This document shows positions 46,338 to 57,641 of a stretch of 64,000 nucleotides of DNA, one piece after another. The translations under genes and the position numbers were made by a program. Source of the stretch: Piper betle. Lineage: Eukaryota > Streptophyta > Magnoliopsida > Piperales > Piperaceae. The DNA lies in the NCBI GenBank assembly GCA_033002965.1, contig JAURVB010013219.1, positions 48,848 through 112,847 of the forward strand. Reading direction: 5' to 3'. The notes under the pieces were generated by a model. That model saw only the letters and a program-made list of their open reading frames with translations, ran no database searches and had not been told where the DNA came from. Within the stretch, counting starts at the first letter, position 1. Each line of letters starts with the position of its first letter.

Positions 46338-48614
46338 TTAATCTTTATCGTGCCGAGTGGGAACTTTCAGCCATGATTTCATGGAATCATATACAGTAAA
46401 CCCAATTGCTATTGATGGAACAACCTGCAAAGAAGAACTCCATGTATTAATCTTATATCACAATGCAATCAATCTATTTCGAATGCCTACATAGTAGAGT
46501 AATTGAGAGGGATTTGCCTTCTTTCATCTAATTAGTGCTCAACCCTGAAAAGAATTGCTTCCATCCTTGTTCTCAAACAATCATAACAAGGCTTTGCATG
46601 GTGCTCAGTGATTTTTGTCCAGATTGGAGCCAGATAGATTTGTACCTGAGGATACATCTTACCAATCTAAGACCCATATTGCTGAGAATCATGGTAAGCA
46701 GATAAAATACAGGTATACCTGCATTTGTCTTCTAACCACGTCAAGGGGGTAGGTTATAGTCTATCCCAGTAATCCAGCAACAGATCCACAAAACAGGTTT
46801 GCCATGATATCCCTTCTGTGTTCCTCTGGAACAAAAGTTTTCATCTCCTCATAGAAGAAGAATTTGAGGCCAGAATACGGAAATATTCCATACAAGGAGC
46901 TGAAAACATAATCAAACATTTCAGTCATCAACTTGATAAAGAATGATATGCAAACCTAAATATGCACACAAAACAGCAAAAATATTAATATTGTAAGGCC
47001 TAATTCATGTAAGCAGTACACTAAAGGGGCTACTAAATTTTAAAAATTGGGAAGAAAACACTCTTAAATTCTGAAAATGGCATCTGCGCCTCTGTAAAGC
47101 CCTCTTATGCCATTATTTCTGTAAATTTTAAGGAGACAATCTCCAATCCCTTGGTCATAGACTTCCGCTAAATGACCATTGGCTGGTTGTCCAACATTCT
47201 ACAAAAGCAATCATATGTAAGAAAATAAAATTTACAGAAAATTATCAAACTTGATTGTGACGGCTGCAAGCAAAGGGTAGATGAGCTTACAGAAAACATA
47301 AAAGAAAAATGACTAATACTTCACCTGGTAAGCCAATTTTGTACAGACTAAATCAAGGGGATTGGTGAAAACAACAGCAGTTCCTCCTGCAATTGAACCT
47401 GCCACAAGATCAAGAACGGGTCCTCTTCCAGCTTTGGGGAATGCAACTATCATCCACCACCGGTATTCTTCATAAGCCACATAATGCAATACTGCATAAG
47501 GTACAATTCGAGTAACACTTGCTCCGTTTCCTCTGGACAGAAGTTGACCATAGTTCAACACGAACTATTTCAGTCTAGTTAGGATTCATAATGATGTCAG
47601 AATTTTAAGTGTCAACTAACAGGATTCTCGCAAGATAGCCCTTTCAATGCAAGTATAATTGGAAAACCCACTTGTAAAACCCTAATACACCTTCTGTTTG
47701 TGCAATCTTATTGAATGAACCCACCAACCCAACGCTTTGGAACTCTGCTCTTCTAACCTGCAAGCAGCAATTTCAAGTTGTTTTCATTTGTGTGCTCCAT
47801 TTATCAAAACAGTGCTTGAACAGACAAACAATTCTGTTTCAAATAATTTAATTAACCCAAAAAGTGCCTTATGCAGCTCTCTGGTCTACAGTTTATCGAA
47901 TAAACAGATGGATGATACATTCGAGTCTACATCACAATCACCAGATTGAACAGAAAAATTCAAAAGGAAACTACGTGACGAGCTCATTTCAATCACAATA
48001 CAGAAAAGCAAGTCCTTCAAAAACACAATAAACCGACTACATATGCAGAATGCCAAATAAAATATCAACAGCTAGCCCTTAAACAATGAGCACGCATTGT
48101 CCATGAATTTTGTTTATATATTTTGGTCTTTTAGACAAAAATGATAACAAAAGTATTCCACATGCAACCCCAGAAGGATAAATTTTATCGTGTAATCTAT
48201 CTTCTAAACTCTAAGAAAATGAAATTGAACACGATCACATACAAGAGATTTTACAAATTAAAAAAGAAAGGTAAAAATCAGTATAATAATTACGCGAAAA
48301 ACATAACCAGCCACAATTACGCAGGTTGTCAGCAAACGAACTGTTCTAAGAGATAACACTAATCAACTTTCGATTTTCCTTTTTTTACCCGGAGCAAAAC
48401 AATCCAGCACCCCACAGTGATGGATCATCAAATGACCATGTATAAAAGCTGAATAAAAAAATAAAACGGAGGCGCGACGGCGAGGCCAGGAATGTAATAA
48501 ATAAAGAATGGAAACCCGTAACAAGATCTTGATGCGCTCGGGGGGAGCGACGGCGGTCTTGGCGAGGCCGCCGGCGGGGAGTTCCTTGGCGAAGAGGGAC
48601 ATGGAGTCGAGCAT
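46338..48614 (-). pseudogene. Mitochondrial coenzyme A carrier (CoAc1-like) pseudogene
   Basis: Minus-strand exons match the plant mitochondrial CoA transporter: 48614-48516 (MLDSMSLFAKELPAGGLAKTAVAPPERIKILL), 47757-about 47671 ([15 protein letters not shown]), 47532-47325 ([49 protein letters not shown]), 47198-47090 (GIRGLYRG), 46899-46719 ([35 protein letters not shown]), a ruined exon near 46515-46600 and 46424-46338 (VPSIAIGFTVYDSMKSWLKVP). Normal carriers have three repeats with six membrane helices and P-x-[DE]-x-x-[KR] motifs; several remain. Disabling changes include TAG at 46763-46761 where the family has Gln, phase loss at the start of the 46899 exon, and a deletion with stops in the next exon. 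The intact relative would import CoA into mitochondria. Confidence 0.85.
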
Positions 48615-50698
48615 GGCGTCAACGAGGGGGAAAGACGCACTACTGCTCGTCCACCGTCGTCCCGGCCGCCATGGAAACCAAAGCTTGGAACGGGCGATCG
48701 AATCGGACTCTCTCCTTCCAAAACTGGTTTTGTTAAAAAAGATTGGACTTGAGGAAGGAGGAAGAAGATGAAGCACACAGTTATCTTGGTCTCAAGACAT
48801 TAACCTTCAATCCCTACGTCCGCCTACCTTAGATACGCCACCTAATTGTATTAAAAACTAAAAGAACAATTAACGTTGTCATATACTAAAATTAGTCTTT
48901 AACACTTAATATTAATCGACGTAAGATAGAATATATACGTTGAGATATATTTAAAAATCTTTAAATTAATTAATCATTTTTTAAAAAAATTAAGCCCGTC
49001 AATTTACTTAAGGCCTAATCCTTCAAACTCACAGTTATATTAATCCTTCTTTTTTTTTCCTTTTTGCGCCCACCCATATTATAAAAAGAAATAACCCGAA
49101 CATGCAATATAGATTTTGATATAAAAAATAATGGTAAATGATAAAATTTTGGTAGTTAGATATTTTATTATCAAAAGTTCTTATATACAAATTATCCCAC
49201 TTTTTATTTTAGTTAAAGACTTTAATATGCAAATTTTGAAAATTTAGCTCTATTTATTTTGGTCTTACATATTCACCTTTTTGTTTTGATAATTAATATA
49301 TTCTCATTCCTACTCATTATGAAAAAGCAGAGAGTACGAGCATAAGAGGAATTAAATTAATATTTTGCTCCTTTAATTATCATAGAAAATCTAATTTGGT
49401 AATATCAAAATTATTTTAAAATTTTAATATATATTATAATTGTTATTATTATTATTATTATTATTATTTGGCATCGATAAAATTTAAAAAAACCAATATT
49501 TTTAGATAAACAAAAAATTATTATTATTTCTAACGTCCGATCTAAATTATCAATATAATTTAAAAGGTCATATAATTATAAAATATTTTAATAATTTAAA
49601 ATACGTCACACTATTTTTGGTGTATTTGATGGAATAAAAAACATCAATTTAATGGAGTATGGTAAGTGTATTTGGGCCTTCTAATGAATGACAACACAAT
49701 TTGTTCATTAGAAGATTAACGAGGCATGTGCAACATTTATGAAGCACTAATAATGAATGTATATTAATTTAAAACGAGTGCTTAATTAATTGTCAAAAAT
49801 GTGTTAAATGAATAATTATAAGCTGTGTGCAAATCACATACAAATAAAAAAATGATTTTACCAAAAATAATAAGATTGACTTTAAATTCATCAAATCGTT
49901 TAATAATTGTAACTTATAAATGTGTGTAAAGTTTAATAATTATAACTTATAAGTGTGTGCAAAGTATGTATAAATGAAAGAATGGTTCCCCCGTAGGGGC
50001 AAGGTTGACTATATATTTATCAAATTGTTTAAATAATACATAATATTTTAAAAAAGGATCAAATATATAAGATCCAAATTAATATTTTATATGACATACA
50101 AAACTTGGTAGATTACTTGAAAACTACAATGTGATTAATATAGACGGTTACTCTTACCACTAATAACAAGCCAAAATAAAATTACAACACCTTAAAATTT
50201 CATACTTATTTTTTTATTACCACATTTGCTTGAATATTTATTCAAACACCTTACTAAATTAAGTGTGCTTAAATTTATGCATTTAAATATTTTAAATTAC
50301 AATAAAAAACAAAGGTTCTTTTGAAAGCCTTAATTTATTATTGCACTGAATTTTCCTATAAAGCAAGAAAGATGATTCCACTAGTATACATATAGGATTA
50401 ACTTTATTTTATTAGGCGCACCGTCTTGGTGGTTTGCGGCGTACCTATGAACGGCTCGCTTAGAAACTAATATAACAGGGCACAATGCTAGAGCGGACGA
50501 ATCGGACCGGCCAAATTCTCAAACTCCTTCGAACCATCCAATGGCCACCTGACCAAGGTACTAAATATAATCCACAGGACCATATTTTTAGAATAGGTTT
50601 AATCAATTAATGAAAAAATTATTAGAAACGTGGAAGCAAACGATGCCGTGTTAAACTTTGATTATGTAGTTTACTGTAGTTTTAAGACCACAATGATA
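48615..50698. other. AT-rich intergenic DNA
   Basis: The first 160 bases are probably the former 5' UTR of the carrier pseudogene. The rest is AT-rich with an (ATT)n run at about 49441-49470. No gene supported. Confidence 0.45.
49441..49470. repeat. (ATT)n microsatellite
   Basis: About nine ATT trinucleotides in a row. Confidence 0.9.
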
Positions 50699-51552
50699 GG
50701 GTTGCATGAATCGCCGATCGGAATCGGCCGATTCAACTCGGATCGGAGGAAAACCGATTTAAAAGACCCATTGAATCGGTTTTCATCTGAATCGGTCCGT
50801 GAATCGAGCCGATTCCGACCGATTCGAGCCGATTCGGAATCAGGCCCAAATTGGCCGATTCCGGGCGCAGGGGCGGTGACGGGGAGGGACAGGGCGGGGC
50901 TGGCGGCGGGAGGCGGGGTGCGGCGAGCGCAAGGCGAGGTGCGGCGGGCGAGGGCAGGGTGGGTCTAGGGGGAGGGGGGCGGGGCGCAGTGGGTGCAGGG
51001 CGAGGCTGGCGAGGCTGGCGGGGGAGGCGGGGGGCGGGGCACAGCGGGCGCAAGGCGAGGCGCGGCGGGCGAGGGCAGGGCGGGGCGGGCGGGTCTGGGG
51101 GAGGGGGGCTGGGCGCGGCGGGCGCAGGGCAGGGCGGGTCTGGTGGGAGGGGGGGGGCGCGGCAGCGGCGGCGGCGACGACGGGGAAGGAGGGCGGATGC
51201 GGGAGAGAAAGGGCGAGGGAAAGAAATAACACTCAGTGGCATTCTCGTAATTAAAACTTGACTCGTATCCGACTCGAGTCAAAAATAATAACTAACTCTA
51301 AATAATTCAAAAAATCTTAAAAATATTAAAAAATATCATAAAATATAATACACACAATAATATCAAAATGACATCAATATCTAATTTTTATATATTTATA
51401 TTATGAGTTGTCAAATTATTATATATGACCGATTTAGACCTATTCAGACCGATTCAACTGAACCGATTCCTGTCCGATTTAGACCGATTCCGATTCCGAA
51501 TCTGACTCCTTCAAAAACCGATTCCGATTCCGATTCCGATTTATACAACCAT
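50699..51552. mobile_element. Chimeric non-autonomous hAT element (854 bp)
   Basis: The ends GGTTGCATGAATCG (left) and, in reverse complement, GGTTGTATAAATCG (right) form inverted repeats flanked by CAATGATA (50691-50698) and GAATGATA (51553-51560), 7 of 8 bases equal. Dense CCGATTC/GAATCGG subterminal repeats occupy both ends. The right end (GAGTTGTCAAAT...ATATGACCGATTT on) matches the right end of the large hAT at 8.73-8.87 kb. Between lie a G-rich tract (50870-51215, both-strand ORFs are compositional) and a module (51239-51375) homologous to part of the solo LTR at 7637-7775. No transposase. Confidence 0.85.
51239..51375 (+). repeat. ACTTGACTCG module, copy in hAT element
   Basis: TCGTAATTAAAACTTGACTCG, then CTCGAGTCAA, AATAATAACTA and an A-rich tail ending in ACACAATAATATCAAAATGA. 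It aligns with 7637-7775 of the solo LTR throughout its length. Confidence 0.75.
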
Positions 51553-53989
51553 GAATGATACAATATCCGGTTCTTCCGGGAGAAAAAATCCCCTTCGTTT
51601 AAAAACTAGGCAATTCTCTTCACTTTCTAGAGACTAAACTCTACATTTCTATTTTCTAGTCCTTCGTTCTATAATATGATTTAGATCAGACTTTAAAGAA
51701 TCCATTTTCTTAATCTTAGTTTAAAGACCACAATGATACAATGTGAAAATTTGTTTACCGGGGACTCTTGCCTGGCTGAGGGCTTGAGATTTGTCATAGC
51801 ACTTGCTGTAGCAAAACCGCTCCAGCAAGTGTGTGATTGATCCGCCTCATAGATATATTTTTGTTTTAACTGATCATTAATACCTGTCGAACTCCGCACT
51901 ATGACATGTAAACTCTAAACCATGTCACGGACCAATCAGGCACTTGTTATCGCTAGGAGACTCTGCCATTGACATATCAGGCCTCAAATTCATAGTGGGA
52001 GCCAGGGGACGATAATTGTGCTAGTTGCAAAAACGAGAGGAGGGGCCAAATATTATTATATTTTAAAAGTTTAAAATTTTCATTCAACTCGGTAGAATAG
52101 AGTTAACTTGGAGTTATTTATATTATATAAATAAAAAATTATATTAAATTACTATATATATTATTTTTTTGACACTTGAAATTAATAAATGTATATTTAC
52201 ACTACTTTAAAATGATAATTTAGCTAATTTAAAATAAAAAATATATTTATAACTTTTATAATAGGGGAGTCGATTATTAAATTATTTAATACGGAGTCAT
52301 CGATAAAATTTGACTTGATAAGGTAAGGAGTCAAGTAGAATTTTTTGAGTAAAAAAAAAGGTTTTAAAACTATTGAGTATTATGCCAGGATAAAGTATGG
52401 GTGGCCAAGTTCCAACACTAGCTCTTGTCGCTAGAGAATCCATGCACTTGAAATTCATGAGTCGGTTGTCAGTGCCGAAGCTAAGGAAGCACAAGGAAAT
52501 GCATTTGAGCCAGCGACCACCAGTGCATTTACGAGTTTTAAATCATACATACTCGTGTTTAAGCAGTAGTTATGTTTTTATATCTAGTTTAGTTGTAAAG
52601 TGTTTGCTCGATTGATTGGTTGTTGGCAGAAATTAGAAACTACTATTTTTTTAAAACTTGGTAGAAGCTACTATTGTAGGATAATTGAAGAAAATTCTAG
52701 TTTAATTTCCTATCATCTCCCTCCTCCCGAACTGCATAAGAACCGACCTCCTACTTCAGTTAATCAACCTCTCTTACAAAAAAAGAGAAGAAACAAAATC
52801 TGTAAAACTTTCTTAAATTTGAAAGCAATTTTTTTTTGTATGCATATAAATTTTAGAAGGTAGATGCAGCTTTATTACTTCTTTGTTGTTTCTATTACCG
52901 TTGTTTTTATTGTTTTTTTATCCATCCTAACATGGGAAGTGAGGCAATTGCCATTTTTACCTGTAAGCAAAGATGGTGCCCATAGCATAGAAAGATCACC
53001 ATTAAAGAATCCTATGGTTGCAACCCTTAGTATAAGGTGTATTGGCTTGAACGGAGCAGAGAAGCCAACCAAAACGGATGCTTTCTTTTTTCTTTAGGGC
53101 CAACCAAAAGGACGGTTTGGGTTGAGAATAGCACTCTACCCGGCTTCTGTGTAAACTAACAGGTGGAGTCGAAGGCCCAATAATACAACAAGAAAGGAAA
53201 CAAGGGGAGTAATGGGGTGATGGCTTAACGACCAAGGAAAGTTACCCTCGTCGTGCGAATCATCAAATTCAGACTCAAAACATATTATCATCATTTTAAA
53301 GAATCTGAGTAGAACTTTAGACTAGCACACCTCCCAAAGAGAAGTCAATTTCAGGGTCGGCAACGGATTCTAAGAATACAGACAGACAATGTGCGAAGCT
53401 TTTATCAACGGCAAAGTTAAAGAAATTGCAAACGCAAGCCAACGAGGCAATAAACAAAATACAAAAGCGATACCATCACGGCCGGCAAGTGACTGTAACA
53501 AGAAAGGTACATACATAAAGCTAAAGCCTTAAAAGCAAAAATTTTGACAAACATGCAGGAAGCAAGGCATACAACACCGCATTTTCACCTTATTTTATAC
53601 ATTTAATTCAACAAAAAAAATAAAACTGCGACTCCAGCAAATGATTTAAGGCCAACCAACCAACTCTCCTGCCTTTATTGTTAGGATTATGCAGTCCTTA
53701 TCCCCGAATAATGATAGAATTTGCAACACATTTTTCAACTCTACAAATGAATGAAATTGAATCAAATACTTCTATAACACAAAACATATTCTTCCCCCAA
53801 GCCACTTACCTCCTTCGTGCCAGCCCCAACTCTGCATTTATCTACAACCACTCCGGCCTTTCATTTCCGCCAGCCATTTTGTTTCACCTTCGTTGCATGA
53901 TCCACCACCAGCGAGGCGGATTATTATGCTATATACGCACAGCTAAACGGGTACTGAGGAATAATACTTGCCATACACCTTGGAACGAA
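51553..53989. other. Intergenic DNA 3' of the NDL gene
   Basis: No supportable gene. The final several hundred bases (from about 53.4 kb) are the likely 3' UTR and downstream region of the minus-strand NDL gene. Confidence 0.45.
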
Positions 53990-56535
53990 TTAGACTTCCA
54001 ATGATACTCGCGTCTTGATTGGTTTGAGCTTCAATCCCATGCTCTCAGGTGAAAGAAGCTCGGGAGAAATACAGGACGGGCTCAAAGGGCTTCTTGGGCT
54101 ATCATTGAACTGGAATGGCCGGTATAAGCCATACCCCATAAGAAAATACTCCATGGGTATAAGCATGGCATGAGGCTGTTCCTCTGTCACCATCGATCCA
54201 CATGCCTGTACCTGCTCAAAACGGATTCATTTCACTATATCAAACTCACAACTTATCAAAATAAAAAATGTATATTGCATTAGAACAATGAACTGTTAGC
54301 AAAATATGATAATTACCTCAACCAAAGCACTATATCGTCTGTCCAGTTTCGAGATCATATGAAGGGCTTCTGAATGGAAGGGAGAACTATCCCCCACAAA
54401 AATAAGAGTTCGGCATTGCAACCTCTTCAATCCTTCTGTCAAGTCATGTCTCCTGCAAAAAGTTTTACGGACTTTCACAACAGGAAACTTCCCCAACCAA
54501 ACGTGAAAAATAAAACACTAATTAAAAGAATAGACCTTAGCAGCAGAAAACACAGCATGCATACCAATTGATGGCTTGAAGGAATTGCAAAACATTTGCA
54601 CCATGCCTCTCATTGAGTAACTGTGTGCGGCAAAAATAATATGTAGCACATCAGAGATTCTGTTTTTCCTTGTACTTAGTGATTGCAAATCAAAATATAA
54701 AATATGAAGAAAGACTATGGAGTACTAACACTTCTACAAGCTTGTACAATGTCTGAATCGGGGACTTGAGCACTTCCACGCACTTCCTGATAATTTGATA
54801 GAAGGGAAATTTGAGCACAGAAAGTGACTTGAGCCACAAGCACAAAGAGTCTGCAAAAACTACATACCTTACTGAAGTAACGCTGAATTAGCATTTCTTT
54901 TACAACACCGCACATTCCATAATAATACAAAACATTAAACATCACCTGCAGATATTAATAGAGAAATCCACCAAATTTTAGTATATAGGCTATTCAATGA
55001 GGTTACAGATCATCTAGGGCAAGATGAAGCAAAACACAAAACATGCCTCATTATACAACCATTCAGTCCAAGAAGGTGGTTTGCACAAAGGGGAAACAAG
55101 AATCAGGCCTACAACCCGTTCCCGATATTTCATCTGCAATTTTTAGAAAAAATAAATCACATAATAAATTAAACAGCAAAATACTTCAACAGCATGATTC
55201 AGGAAATGACTTACAGCAAAAAGGGTAAGAATATAAGCACCCGCTGTGACACCTAAGCACATGACAGCGTCAAGACTGCAATGAATCAACACCGGTAAGT
55301 GAAGCCAAATAAATTTAAAAATGTCTCACAAAAATGCATGTTAACACCATATTGAACTTGCTGATCCAAGATAGAAGTACACGTTAAACAGTTTTTGACA
55401 TACCAAAAAGTCAAGCACATCAGCAATTTGGTCTGCTAGGTCGCCCACAGAAGGAAAAGGGCTATCAGAAGAAACTGCCCCAGCTCCTAACTGAAGGAAC
55501 TCTTGAAAAAGAAGGGGATCCAGGTTACGGTGTGAGTATAACAAGAAGACTATTACAACCTCATAAAAAAAATTGCACAACATTGAGACTGTGCACAAAA
55601 CAAAAGAAAAAAAAGTCCAAAACACCGACCTCATGCCCAGGTGGACTGATATGATAAACGCAGAAATTGTGAAGCAACAAAGAAGCCGCTTCTGGCCATA
55701 GGAACAGCCCTTGGAAACATGACATATCTAGCAACAAATTCAAATAAAATTAAAATTCCTTTACTTGCATCAACTGCAGCCAGCCACCTACATAAAGCAA
55801 GAAAAATCTTGCCTACGGCATTTCTAGACCAAGCTTGCCAATTAGTTCACAGCTCTTCCAATCACATTAATAAAACAAATTCCAAAAGAAGAAGCCAGAT
55901 TGCCCTACAAGGAAAGGGAGAGTTCACTTACAATTTAAAGCCAAGTCCGGATATGTAACAAGCGCTGGTTTTTCTGGATCCCCGTAAACACAAACAGAAA
56001 CAGGACCCCAGCTAGTTTTTACAATATGTTCCTGAATAGAAATTATGACATTCAATCCGCCGCACGACCCAAAAAATCGCACAATCCATAAAATGCAAGC
56101 TTTCGTTTATCAACAATCAGCAAAGCAATAGGCTTCACAAACATGACTAACCGTTTGTGCCAAAGAATCAAAGAGGCAGACAGAAAAGATGAACCTTTCA
56201 AACAAACAAATTTAAAAAAAAGGCGGATCACACATAAAACCCAAAACAACCCAAAAAATCTCCACCAAAAAAAAAAAAACTCAACATTCCTACCCCAATC
56301 CCACCACAAAGCCAACCAAAAAACGCATTTTTAAACAAGAACCAAACAAGTCGGCGCCGCAAAACCCCCAATGCCATACCGATCCACACCCCAATCCTCC
56401 AAAAACCACAAAACTTAACCTCCCGACCACCAAAAAAACACCCGAAAAATAATCACAAGAAAAAAAAGGCCTCACCTTTCCTGCGAGGGAGATGGTCTCG
56501 ACGTCGACGGAGACGGAGCTGCCGGAGTCGGCCAT
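53990..56535 (-). CDS. NDL protein (N-MYC downregulated-like, alpha/beta-hydrolase fold)
   Basis: Eleven minus-strand exons: 56535-56476 ([20 protein letters not shown]), 56031-55932, 55727-55630 ([20 protein letters not shown]), 55490-55404, 55275-55215 ([20 protein letters not shown]), 55133-55047 ([18 protein letters not shown]), 54945-54868 ([20 protein letters not shown]), 54786-54730, 54620-54565, 54452-54317 ([21 protein letters not shown]) and 54211-53990 ([19 protein letters not shown]; ends [11 protein letters not shown]). This is nearly full-length compared with Arabidopsis NDL1-3, which bind the G-protein beta subunit AGB1 and affect auxin transport. Every junction keeps phase except exon 4 to exon 5: exon 4 ends in phase 0, exon 5 needs one base less or two more. 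Intron 6 has a GC donor (GAG|GCATGT). Either a small deletion at the exon 5 acceptor disables the gene or the assembly has a two-base error. Confidence 0.88.
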
Positions 56536-57472
56536 GGCCTTGGCCTTCCCCACCCGTCGCCGGCGTAGCTCTCCACCACTCCCTCGCGGCCGGGGCGCCG
56601 GTGTTGGGAGATAAATAAATACGGGTGGCGGCCGCTAACCACAGTTTTAACCAGGGTTAGCAAGCCCCAACCCACCCACCGACGGTTTGTTTTTACCTTC
56701 CACCCCCCGTTTTTATCTTTTTATTCATCCCCCCACCCCGTTGGGTAAGTTTGACCTCCCTTTCTTCTTTTTTTTTAAAAAAATTATTCTGGTTGGTCTC
56801 ATTTTATTTTAAAACATGACAGCGGTCTTATTTTATTTTAAATTAAATTATAATTTATATTTATTGTAAATTATTATTTTTGTTTGTACTTATTAAATCA
56901 ACTCTAAATAATAATAGGATGAGGATGTCATCAAACAAGTTTAACAATGGTTTTGTTTGGTTCATGGTTTATAATCAGGGTATTAATTTTTACGTTCTAG
57001 TGGAATTTATTAGTGCTCGAGTGATTTTTAATTAATTTTATCTTTTATTTAGGTAGATAGTCAATTTTTAATAAAATTTTATAAAAATAATTAATTTTAG
57101 AATATTGATGTAATTAAGCACCGAAGCTAGTAGAGTTTTTAAAGTTAACAATAATCACAAATTTCTCCTTTTTTCCAATTTTAAATATTTCAATATAAAA
57201 TACAACATCATTATTGTTATCAATCGTAATGAAACAAGATAGTTTTAAAGGCTTGATTTTTTTGACACTAACTCTTCTCCATCTTAATTTGAATTTGAAA
57301 TGATAAAACGACTGTCTTAGACCCAAATTGACATCATTCATCCCCTTAAAATATAAAAAATATAAATAAATTATATAATGAACAAATGCCATTGGAATAT
57401 AAATAGTTTGGTTACTATAATTCTAAAATAAAATTAATTTATCATATAATAACATGTATAACATACCTAACA

Positions 57473-57598
57473 AATTATAAAAAATACGATGGGGGACTTT
57501 GGTGGTTTTTTTTTCTTTTTTAATTTTATCCTAAAAAATTATAAAAAATATGATAAGGGGACTTTAGTGTTTTTTTTTTAATTTTGTTCTTTCAATTA
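57473..57598 (+). repeat. About 65 bp tandem duplication
   Basis: Both units read AATTATAAAAAATA-GAT, a G-run, ACTTT-GTG, a long T-run and AATTTT; starts at 57473 and 57538. Confidence 0.75.
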
Positions 57599-57616
57599 AT
57601 CTTTGAAACAGAAGAA

Positions 57617-57641
57617 TATATATATATATATATATATATAA
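57617..57641. repeat. (AT)n microsatellite
   Basis: About 25 bases of AT dinucleotides. Confidence 0.85.

Noticed and set aside
50733..51282. ORFs up to 169 codons in the G-rich middle of the hAT element
   Set aside because: Repeated GGGGCGGGGC-type sequence gives long open frames on both strands; products are Pro/Arg/Gly-rich without a domain.
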